This document shows, piece after piece, positions 34,905-45,300 of a stretch of 64,000 bases of DNA. This stretch comes from Cryptomeria japonica (lineage: Eukaryota > Streptophyta > Pinopsida > Cupressales > Cupressaceae): positions 257,099,533 through 257,163,532 of the forward strand of contig NC_081410.1 of NCBI RefSeq assembly GCF_030272615.1. The letters run 5' to 3'. Below the pieces are notes generated by a model that was not told the origin of the DNA, did no database searches, and worked only from the letters and a program-made list of their open reading frames with translations. Every line of letters starts with the position of its first letter. The first letter of the stretch is position 1. The position numbers were made by a program, and so were the translations under genes.

Positions 34905-35170
34905 AAAAACGTGCAACCGCGTCTGTGTCTGCCAAGCGCGTCTGTGTCGGTGCCAGGCGCGTCTGCGTCTGGAACCGCGTTTGTGCTTGATGTGGGCATG
35001 TTCATGTCCTGTAGGGGCGTTTATGTTCCAAAGTCGCGTCTGTGATTAATTTAGGCACGTTTATGTCAAAAAGGCACATCTGCATTGTACAGGCGTGTCT
35101 ATGCAGTCTTCAGGCGCGTTTGTGAGTCAGAAACGCGTCTGTGAGTTAAAAGCGCGTATATGTCAAAAAA
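34905..35170. repeat. CGCGTCTGTG array in the PMD intron
   Basis: About 12 recurrences of CGCGTCTGTG or close variants (34920, 34938, 34957, 34976, 35033, 35149 and others) at 15-35-base spacing. The leader arrays of the same element (47299-47580 and 48780-49020) carry the reverse complement CACAGACGCG on the same strand, so in the full-length element RNA the two ends are complementary. Confidence 0.85.
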
Positions 35171-35291
35171 TGCACAGTTTTAGTCTTCTAGGTCAAATCG
35201 GCAGTTCTGTGATGGACATACGCTATCGATTGGATAAGCTGCTGAGAGGATACACTCAAGCATGTCCTCTAGGAAGACTAGGATAGATCAA

Positions 35292-35571
35292 GGCACTTTG
35301 TGATGAATAGGGAGCACCAAGATAGAGTACTTTGTGATGAATAGTGAGTACCCAAAGTGTGAGCAGCACTTTGTGATGAACAGGGAGTGCTAAATGTGAG
35401 TAACACTTTGTGATGAACAGGGAATGTCACACACGTAGTACTTTGTGATGAACAGGGAGCACTACTAAGATAGATAGCAACACTTTGTGATGAACAATGA
35501 GTGTCACTAGAATAGATAACCATATGCATTTAGATAGCGAGTAGCATTTTGTGATGAACAGGGAATGCCAC
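35292..35571. repeat. Hairpin array with constant loop and changing stems
   Basis: Seven units, each with the loop TTGTGATGAACAGG (or near variant) between short complementary arms: 35365-35391 AGCACT/AGTGCT; 35435-35465 GTAGTACT/AGCACTAC; 35480-35504 ACACT/AGTGT; 35541-35571 GTAGCATT/AATGCCAC; weaker at 35292, 35335 and 35402. Spacing is 30-70 bases. GCACT/AGTGC against GCATT/AATGC is a matched double change. Confidence 0.85.
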
Positions 35572-37592
35572 GATAACTGACATGATTGATTGTTTGACTG
35601 CAGGAGTATCTGCCTATGCTAGAGTCACGGGAGAGATTCCCATCCACACAGATGTTGCAACCAGAGTTGTCATTTCAGGATAGAGCTGCCATTGAGGAGA
35701 TGGGATTGAGACACGTATTATATGTGCCTGAGTTTCGGGCAAACATGGGTTTGCTGACTACGCTGGCGGAGAGATGGCACTCTGAGACATGTACATTTCA
35801 TTTGCCGATGGGGGAGATGACAGTGACCCTCAAGGATGTCTACAGGATATTGCATATACCGATCGATGGAGAGTTGATCCCATACGATCGTGATGGAGAC
35901 AGGGAGGCTTTGAGACGGGTGTTCCAGGATCCCGGGCTAGAGATGAGAGCAGGGCACGTGGCATGGGATACCATGACTGCGACAGGATTATCCTTGCCAG
36001 CTATGATCGGAGGAGTCATCAGTGGGTTCCTGTGTCCGGACAGGGCGACATGGGGGTTGGCAGTGGGCTAGGGAGGAGCACTGGAGATATTGGTGACTGA
36101 GCACACCAGGTATGCATGGGGTCCATGTGTCTTGGCACATCTGTATTATGAGCTTCACCAGTTCGTCTACCATAGATCAGTGGGACTGGGTTGTGGAGTG
36201 ACACTGCTACAGGTGTGGGCATATGAGCATCTGCCTATCACACAGCCGATACACTTTAGGGGTAGAGGTCAGGGGTGGAGCTTTGTGCATCTTTATGATA
36301 TGATTACTTCACAGCCTCGGATTGGCAGGTTAGAGCACTGGAGGCATGTGATAGATGACATTGATGTAGTCATCTGGAGGCCGTACCTGGGGTGCGAGGA
36401 GTGGGAGGATGACGCAGTGGAGCTGCCTTATACCTTCAGGAGCAGATATTTGATTGGGTGGATGCCCTATATATTGGAGAGACAGCTGGTGGATAGGGTT
36501 GGCAAACAGTTTGGCCGGATCCAGCGGATGCCCCGAGGCTCGGGTATGTATGCCCGTACAGTGAGGGATCAGGCGCAGTTTGGACCGCTGTTGTCATATG
36601 ATCAGGCAGTCACACAGCTGGCAGAGATGATGCCCCTACCCTAGGACATGTGGCCTGAGATTGAGGATGCAGGTATGGATGCAGAGTATACAGCTTACTG
36701 GGCAGAGCATCCATTCCCTCGACTGACAGATCCAGGGGAGCTACTGGATGGAGAGGTAGGAGGAGATGATGATGATGATGGTGGGGGTGATGGGGGTAGA
36801 GGCCGATGGTGGCGGAGGGGAGTAGTTGGAGAGAGGAGGGTGGCACCTCGGAGAGAGGGTGGACAGGAGGGATAGGCCCAGGTGGTGAGGGGTCGTGGTG
36901 GAGTGCCCCTGCAGGTACCAGCAGCACAGGGTCCTAGAGCACAGGGACAAAGATAGGGACAGGTGCCAGTATAGGCACCGGGATAGAGACAGGTACAGGG
37001 ACCTAGGCATCTACCAAGATAGGTACCCATTCAGGCACCAGTACAGGTACAGGGAGGGGTACAGGGGCAGGCACCCACAGAGGGAAAGCCACGGGTAGAG
37101 GCAGAGGCAGAGGGGGTTGACCCAGTGGAGGCTGAGCTGCTGGATCTGAGGGAGATCTGCCAAGGCCAGGCAGACGAGATTTAGGATCTGGAGAGGGAGA
37201 GGGATCGACTCAAGACCTGACTCAGGGATACTGAGCGGGAGAGGGATCAGGCGATTCAGCGCTACACTGAGGCTGAGACAGCGCTGAGGGTAGGGAGGCA
37301 GGCGGCGGAGGACATAGGAGCAGGCTACGCATATGTGCTACGAGCCGGAGAGGAGATCGCCTACTGGAGGGACCCGTATTATGGTGTCGTGCTAGCAGAT
37401 CAGCGGGCGAGGAGCTTCCATAGACCATCGTGGACAGCGACGGCTACGGGAGGGAGCCGGAGGAGACAGGCATCTAGTGGTGGGGTCATGGGTCCTCCAC
37501 CACCACCAGATAGGCAGGGTGATCCTAGAGCGGGTCCTTATAGAGCTCAGACTCCGTCGAGGCCAGGCGGCTCCGAGGGAGGGAGTTCATGA

Positions 37593-39263
37593 TAGCCATA
37601 GAGGGCTCCCTTGTATCAGTATTTGTACCATTTTTTGTATTGTAGACACCTGCGGGTGATTGTAGCCATATGATTTTTTTGACATCACTGTATCATGACA
37701 TTTTTTATTATATATGAGACATGATTCATTTTTTGCGGCAGCTATATGCATGTGTACCTATGTGATGAGATGTTCTTATGTGATGCTTATGATATGGATG
37801 CAAATATGTACATGATGCAATGCAATATTTTTGTTCTTTTATGTTTTATATGCTATGCTAATGCAAATGTGAATGTATGTAATGCAGATGAATATGATAA
37901 TGCAAATGTAAATTGTGCTAACATGTGTTGTATGCAGGATGTGATGCAATTGTGATATCTATATGTATGTATGAAATACTTATATGTGGTAATGTAGGTG
38001 CAACTACATGAAATGCAAATATTTTTGGTGTGTCATTATACTCAGTCATGTGATAGCAGGCTACGCGGACTCGAGAAGGATGTTGGAAGTCAATCAAGAA
38101 GGGGGGGATGAAAGACAGAAGATATGAAAGTGAAAGAGCTTCTTGTGCGTTATCATCATTGAGCTTTATTATGGCAAGTAGGTTATGACAATCGAGGCTT
38201 GTGTTCGACCCAGAAAGTCATTGTACCTATTTGCATGGAGATAAGACAGTCTCAAACAAGGAATGCCCCAGTTCACACTAGACTCACAGTGTCCTCATAT
38301 CCTTGGACAAGTCATAGCATTACTAAGAGACAATCCACAGACAGCAAATGCAAATAGGTGATGATACCCCATCCTCGCCTTTCTAGTCAAAGACATCCTG
38401 GAGATAGAATATCTAGTCAAAGACATGTCACCAAAAAAAAAAAAAAAAAGATGAAATCAAAAGAAAACCAAGACTCGACACCAACATCCACTGTAGTCCT
38501 CAAGTTTAGTGTCTCTTGTCACTTGTATAAGTCTTATATGATTGTGGTCACAATGTTTACTTCCACAGAAAGGATAGATAACACTGAACCATAATGTTGT
38601 CTGAGTCTGTTGAAAGATTTGATTTGTTGAAGTCCATTGTTGCTGCTGTGTCTCATCTGAAACTGACTGAATCCATGAAGCTGATACTTTATTGCGGAGA
38701 AGATGAAACTTTATTGCGGATCTATGATGCAGATGTTGCTTTATTGCGAATTGTGCGTGAATAGACTGAAGAACGCTGGAAGAAACTGTACTCCTCGAAA
38801 CATGTGATGTTCTCAGTTCCACACCCATCACTAGATGTAGAATTGCCTTAGCCACAGATAGGATCTGATTTATTATGGATGGAAAGGGATGAAAAGGGAT
38901 GGTTATTATGAATGGCTAACCAATCTTGGGTAGATCAATAACAAGCCATGATGGGACTGGGTAAGTTTATTATGAACGAATAGGTTGTGAGTGTGTGCAA
39001 AGTGCAAGGATGAAAGTGAATCCTGAAGGAGGGAGGAGAAAAGTCTTTACGCATGGCACTAGTGACCCAGTTTTCACCATGGTACTTGCCCAGGGCACCA
39101 CTGAAGTGGTTTTCACCGTTGGACGAAATTATTTCTCTTTACTTTTTTCAATTTTTCAATTTTTTTGTGTCACGAGGCGCCTGTTTGCCAGGTTTTCACC
39201 AAGTAACGATTTTTTTGTTTTATAATTTTTTTTTGTATTTTTGAATTAGGATATTCCGATGAG
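37593..39263. other. Non-coding 3' region of element B
   Basis: Lies between the end of the antisense PMD gene and the end of integrase. Contains low-complexity ATGCAAATGTGAATG-type sequence (37740-38000), an A run at 38431-38448, three copies of TTTATTGCGGA (38689, 38711, about 38743) and three copies of GTTTTCACC (39070, 39109, 39192). No gene seen. Confidence 0.5.
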
Positions 39264-40688
39264 CTATGTGTAGAACCTGCGAAGGTGCATGTTGTTGATA
39301 GGATCCTCCAAAGTTTCACCTTCTGTAGTAGAGAGCTGATATGCCCCAGATCCATATACGGCTGTGACGATGTAAGGACCAAGCCAGTTTGGTTCAAACT
39401 TGCCCTTCTTCTCTCTGTCTTGCTGATTCTTAGGGTTTTCTCTGAGAACCAAGTCACCTACCTCAAATGTGTGAGGCTTGACCTTGTGATTATAGCTGTG
39501 ACTCATTCGTTGTTGGTAAGCCTTGAGATGATTAAAAGCAATTTGTCTCCGTTCATCCAACAGTTCTAGTTCTTGTAGGCGAGAGACCCTGTAGTCTTCA
39601 TCAGTGATGATGTTTTGCAAAGAGACCCGTAAAGAGGGTAACTCGACCTCAATAGGCAAGATGGCTTCAGCACCGTAGACAAGTGAATATGGTGTAGCTC
39701 CTGTAGGTGTGCGGACACTTGTGTGGTAGGCCCAAAGTGCAGGATTGAGTTGGATATGCCAGTTACGGCCAGCGTCGTCGACTGTCTTTTTGAGGATTTT
39801 AAGAATTGTTTTATTAGACGCCTCAGCTTGGCCATTACCTTGGGGGTAATATGGTGTGGAGAAACGATGGGAGATATGGAAGCGGTCACAGAGTTCACGA
39901 ACATCCTGATTTTTGAAGGGACGCCCGTTATCAATAATAATGGACTTAGGAATACCATATCGGCAAATGATATAGTTAAGGATGAAAGTAGCAATCTGTT
40001 TTCCAGTGACTTGTGTGAGAGGCACGGCTTCAATCCATTTTGTGAAATACTCTATGGCTGTGATAATGAATTTATGACCATTGGAAGAAGGAGGGTGAAT
40101 CTTGCCTATGAGATCGAGTCCCCACTAACAAAAGGGCCAAGGAGACGCAAGTGGTTGTAGTTCTTGTGCCAGTGCATGTATGAGGTCTCCATGAATTTGA
40201 CATTGCTTACATTTCTTGACAAACTGATATGAGTCTTTTTCCATATTGGGCCAGTAATATCCAGTCCTAATGAGTTTCTTGGCCAAGGTAGGACCACTAG
40301 CATGCGGACCACATATCCCTTCATGCACTTCACGTAACACAATCTGAGCTTCTTCACTTTCTAAACATCTAAGAAGAGTGCCATCTAGACCTCGTCGGTA
40401 TAGGATATCAGCTAGAATGACATATCAAGAGGATTGGCGAATGAAAGTGCGGCGTTGGTTGTTTGATAGATCAGGAGGTAAGATATTGTCGCGAAGATAT
40501 GTGAATATGGAACCATATAACTGGGATTCGGGACCAACAACGCATATCATTTTAGTAGGAGTGATCTCATATGACGGAACCAACAGGTTGTCTACCAAGA
40601 ACTCATAGCAGGTCTCATTTTGAGGTAAATCAATCAATGAAGCAATTGTAGCCATGGCATCTGCGGCGTGATTCTGCTCTCTTGGTAT
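39264..40688 (-). pseudogene. Integrase of element B
   Basis: The zinc-binding region includes VHEGICGPHASG and KKCKQCQIHG (HHCC); the catalytic core has Asp in WGLDL, Asp in IIDNGRPFKNQ and Glu in QGNGQAEASNKT, so the D,D-35-E set is present; the C-terminus has GPYIVTAVYGSGAYQL and ends MHLRRFYT with no chromodomain. TGA at 40427 and TAG at 40127 interrupt it before the core; 40122-39264 is open. Confidence 0.93.
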
Positions 40689-41477
40689 CTACTCAAAGTC
40701 TATCTTTGTAAAGTGCTGTTTCAGATCATCCACCATTTGCTTGTAAGGCAGTAATTTTTCATCTTTTGTTTGGTAATCATCAGTTGCTTGGCGGATGACA
40801 AGTTGGGAGTCTCCAAAAACATGAAGTTCCTGGATCTTCCATTGAACTGCAATTCGTAATCCTGTTGTTAATGCCTCATATTCCGCTATATTGTTAGTGC
40901 AAGGAAATGATAAGCGGTATGATTTTGGTATAGAATTGCCTTGAGGAGTTATAAAGAGAATACCAGCTCCTGCCCCATGCTGTGTGTATGAGCCATCGAA
41001 GTACAGTTGCCATGGCTTTGCACGTGACACTGTTAAAATGGATTCATCTGGAAATTCTGAATTTAAAGGAACATCATCTATCATGGGAGCATTTGCTAAT
41101 TGATCTGTGATGGCTTGTCCTTTTATTTCTTTTCTGTCCACATACTCGATGTCGAATTCACTCAATATCATTACCCATTTGGCCAGCCGCCCAGTAAGTG
41201 TAGCTTTGTTGAGAAGATATTTTAATGGATCAATTCTTGCAATCAACTTAGTCTTATGAGTAAGCATATAATGTCGTAATTTCTGTGAAGCAAAGACTAT
41301 AGCAAGACATGCACACTCGATCGGTGTGTAGTTTAGTTCGTATCCCACCAATGTGCGACTGATATAGTATACTATTTTTTCCTTGCCTTCAGCAATTTGT
41401 TGCGCTAAGAGTGCCCCAAGTGCTGTTGGAGTAGCTGAAATGTATAATAACAGTGGTTGATCTGGAACTGGTGGCAT
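40689..41477 (-). pseudogene. RNase H plus archaeal-type RNase H, element B
   Basis: First domain: PLLLYISATPTALGALLAQQ, IVYYISRTLVGYELNYTPIE, FASQKLRHYMLTHKTKLIA. Second domain: WQLYFDGSYTQHGAGAGILF, NIAEYEALTTGLRIAVQWKI, HVFGDSQLVIRQATDDYQTK. Two consecutive RNase H domains, the second archaeal-like, characterise the Tat lineage. The segment is open and ends at TAG 40691, a position where element A (50549) has TAG too. Confidence 0.9.
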
Positions 41478-41479
41478 CA

Positions 41480-42332
41480 GAACTGGTGGATTTAGGAGAT
41501 AGTCTTTGAGCGTCTAGAAAGCCTATTGACAGTTATCATCCCATTTGAATTTGATGTTTTTATGTAGCAAGTGTTGAAAAGGATTGCACTTATCCACCAG
41601 TTGTGCTATGAATCTTCGGATGGACTGGAGTCTGCCTTGTAAGGATCAAAGTTGACTGATATTTCTTGGTGGTTGCATTTCCAAGATAGCTTTGACTTTT
41701 GCTGGATCCGCTTCAATTCCTCTTTTGGATACAATGAATCCTAGGAGTTTCCCAGAGGTTACTCCAAAGACACATTTCTTAGGGTTTAATCTTACTTTGT
41801 ACTTTTCCAATCGATCAAAGGCAACTGAAAGTATGTCCAAATGTGTATTTCTGTCTATTGATTTGACCAAGAGATTGTCAACATAATCTTCCACAGTTAC
41901 ATGCATGAGATCATGAAAAATAGTAGTCATAGCTCTTTGATATGTAGCACCTGCATTTTTCAACCCAAAGGGCATGACATTCCAGCAGAAAGTTCCCCAC
42001 GGACAAGTAAATGTTGTTTTATGTTGATCCTCGGGTGCAATTCTTATCTGATTATAGCCAGAGAATCCATCCATTAATGATAGCATTTCATGACCTGCTG
42101 TGAGATCTACAATCAAGTCAATGTTTGGTAATGGGAAGTCATCCTTTGGACAAGCTTTGTTGATGTCTCTGAAATCTGTACATATTCTGATGCTGCGGTC
42201 TGGTTTACTGACAGGTACCAAATTGGAGATCCATTCGGGGTAATCAATTGGGCATATGAATCTGACATCGAGTAATTTCTCAAGCTCTGCTTTGACTAGT
42301 AATGCCACTTGTGGATGCATTTTCCTTAATTT
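41480..42332 (-). pseudogene. Reverse transcriptase domain, element B
   Basis: MHPQVALLVKAELEKLLDV opens the domain, with WISNLVPVSKPDRSIRICTD, NIDLIVDLTAGHEMLSLMDG, FTCPWGTFCWNVMPFGLKN and KVRLNPKKCVFGVTSGKLLG. The catalytic box reads YVDN (near 41882) instead of YVDD: the second Asp is Asn, which should abolish polymerase activity. Element A keeps YVDD. A TGA at 41648 and TAGs at 41525 and 41516 lie between RT and RNase H. Confidence 0.93.
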
Positions 42333-45300
42333 CTATTTCACTGGCTTTGCCCCCGGTTTGACTGTCAAATGATGCATTACCAAAACCGGATCCAGTCCAG
42401 GCATATTAGCGTATGACCATGCAAAGTTGATTTGTCGTTCTTTGAAGAAGCTTATGAATTTTGATCTTTTGGACTCTGTTAATGATTGAGCCAGGAATAT
42501 GTTGTGTGGAACCTCTTCTGTACCAATGTTTGTTTTGACAGTCTCCTCTACCAACATGGATGACTTTTCCTCATATGATGATGGGAGAATGTCGAGCCTT
42601 CCATCTTCGGGTGCCTCAGAGAGGTTTTCACCCTCAGATACGTCCTTTCTTTTTACTTTTTTGGGGTCAGATAGCGCCATAGTGTGGTTTTCACCATAAG
42701 ACCCTTGATTTGTTCTTATTTTCACATTTTTGCGACTGGAAGGTCCGACACCCTCACCAAAATATGCCATGTTGTTGAGTTCTATGGTGTATCCTGCTTT
42801 GTGGTCCCCAGGGGGAAGATCATCTCGTATGCCAAGATAGTCAATAATAGCTTCGTCATTCTGAAATGTGTCAAATTGTGCTGGTCCTTCATAATCCCAG
42901 TCAATGAGTTGGTGGTGAACAAGGGGAAGGCCTTTAATGTTTTTAGAGTTTGCAGGGCTAAGAGTGAAGATATGGTTATATTCGGGTATATTGAGGCAAT
43001 CGTCGAGGTCATCGATGGCACTCTCCTCGTCAGTTTCGATCGCAAGCGAATCCAAATTGTCATTACTAGTAGCGCCTTCCGGGACAGGTGTTCTCATCCT
43101 ATGTGATTTCAACCTAGAACCTTGAGACAAGGACTGTGTAGACTCCTCATGGGTTGTTTCTTGACCAACTCTGAATTTGTTATAAAACTCCTCTTCTTCT
43201 GTGGGTTCATCTGGCTCTCTGAATGTCTCGGTGAGCTCGTAGTCACTGGAGGATTTGTCTGAACCCCATTCCCATTCGTTGGAATCTGTGGAATAGCAAT
43301 CTTCTTGTTGAACTTTGGCAACTTTGATTTGTGATGCCTCTTCTATCCTTTTTGTGTGGATCTTGGAAGTCAGAAAACCAAGTCCCTTTGAGCGTTCTCT
43401 TCTTACAGTCAATTCAGGTTGTAGGGGTTCCATGACGCCTTCTTTGCGTAACCCAAGAGGGCTTTTTCCATCATACCCGAATTTTTGTAGAATCTTGAAG
43501 CCTTTGCCATATTTCTCACAAGGTATATTGATCTGATCATGTGTGTCATCTTCAATGTCTTTATAGATCATTTTGTATAAATCTTCCTCTTCCAATTCGC
43601 CCCATCTTTGAAAGGTAGTAGGATCCCATTTGAGCGTCATGATGAATATTTGCTTGTTAGGATGTGGCCTTCCATATTCTTTTGGAGAGCTCATGACTTG
43701 TCGTAAATACATGGTCTGATTTAAAGTGTATTCTCCCATGCCTTTGTCCTGAAATCTACTTTTAAGTTCACCTTGTTTTGATGTCGAAGGTTTTGATGTC
43801 GAAGGTTTTAATGACTCAGGGTCAATGTATGCCGAAGAAGGAACAGCTTCACGATTGCTGGGAATGATGGTCTTCGTATGTGATCTCAGGTTATTGCAAT
43901 ATATGAACGGATTAGGATCACCGTTAACTGTTACCTCGACTCCATTATGAGGGAACTTAATGCATTGGTGATATGTCAATGGGACTGCCCTCACCTCATG
44001 AATCCAAGGACGTCCTAGCAATATATTATAAGTGAGATCTAAATCTAGGACCTGACAAACCACATCCTTTGTAACTGGCCCAATTCTTAGAGGTAAGGTG
44101 ACTGTGCCCTTGGATGAGCGTTCTTCATCATCATATGCCTTGATGGTAATTTGATTCTTTGAATTCATAGCTTTATCAGAATATCCCAATTGTTTAATGG
44201 TGCTCAATGTACAAATGTTTAGACTAGCTCCTCCATCTATCAGGACTCGCTTTATTCGATGTTTGTGTATGAAGGCTTCAATATGTAATGGTGCATTATG
44301 TGGCTGACTTACGGAGGCGTCATCGGCTTCTGTGAATGTAAGGGAATGTGGAATGGAAAGGTATCCCACCATGGCTTGAAATTGGTCCACATTCAGATCA
44401 GTAGGAACGGCGGTGTCTCTCAAGATTTTGTCAAGAATAGCCTTATGAGCAGGGGATATACGTAAGAGCTCAAGGATGGAGATGAGTGCGGGTGTCCTCC
44501 CTAACTGTTCTACAAGGTCATACTCAGGTTTAGTAGATGAAGAAGAGGTATTTTTAGTGGAGGCACCTAGCAAAGTAATCTTACCTCGACGAGTTGTAAC
44601 ATGACATTCAAAGGTAGGCTCGGAAGAAGATCCAACACCTCTTAGGACAATCTTGGGTTTTTGAGGAGGATTCTCAGGATTTTTGTTCTTGATAGTAATA
44701 GTATAGATATGATTGTCCATCAAGATGTGGTTGATAGTTGAGTCATAGTTGTAAGGTGCTCTAGTATAGTTGGCCTGATCATCTGTGACTTGGGCTTTTC
44801 CTTTGTCATGCTTTGGGAATGGTTCCTTAAACATCTCATGTTCTTGATTAGACGAATGTCCCTCAATCTCAATGTCACCTCTATCAATGAGATCTTGCAC
44901 AATATTCTTCAGTCGATGGCAATTTCCCATCTTATGACCCTTGCTCTTATGAAACTCACAATACTCATCATCATTCCACCAATTTGGTTTGACCTTTGGT
45001 TCATATGGAGGAAAATCTGGAACTGTGATCACTTTGTTTGCCACTAGCTTTTTGAAGACTGATTCAAGTGGTTCTCCTAATGGAGTGTACTTCCTTTGTG
45101 GTCTGGAAGTTGTTTGAGTATTCACTTGATTGTTTGTAGAACTTGATCCTAAAAAGATGAACTTGGGTCTCACTGTATTGGCATCAACAATGCCATCGTT
45201 GACTGTGTTCTTGTTTTTATTCCAAAATATTGGCTTGTCTTTTCCTTTAAAGTCATCTTTGTTTTCCTTGAATAGCTTAATGACTCCTTGTTCAATTAGG

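Larger units (their letters stand above)
34802..35603 (+). other. Intron of the antisense PMD gene, element B
   Basis: 802 bp, GTAAGT at 34802 and TTTGACTGCAG at 35593-35603. Supported by exact frame joining and by an intron at the homologous position and phase in element A (57596-57205). It holds two repeat arrays (34905-35170 and 35292-35571). Confidence 0.8.
34736..37592 (+). pseudogene. Antisense plant-mobile-domain (PMD) gene of element B, two exons
   Basis: Exon 1 34736-34801 (ATG, 22 codons, MAFVHRFDRVHRFQRPVEAG) ends at a GTAAGT donor. Exon 2 starts at 35604 after TTTGACTGCAG. The junction is phase 0 and joins the two frames exactly. Exon 2 carries the PMD core: LRHVLYVPEFRANMGLLTTL, AERWHSETCTFHLPMGEMTV, LKDVYRILHIPI, GWSFVHLYDMI and YLIGWMPYILERQLVDRVG. 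An Asp/Gly/Arg-rich region (about 36730-36870), a Gln/Val/Pro repeat and a coiled segment follow, then a Pro/Gly-rich tail ending at 37590. Eight TAG (36069, 36642, 36873, 36954, 36972, 36984, 37020, 37182) and one TGA (37218) interrupt one unbroken frame. PMD proteins are plant proteins often carried by transposons; host MAIN-type members act in silencing and meristem upkeep. What it does for the element is unknown. Confidence 0.85.

Noticed and set aside
36610-37430. Long minus-strand open frames rich in Pro, Ser and His opposite the PMD gene of B
   Set aside because: They are shadows of the Gly/Arg/Asp-rich plus-strand PMD frame; the plus frame has the homologue in element A.
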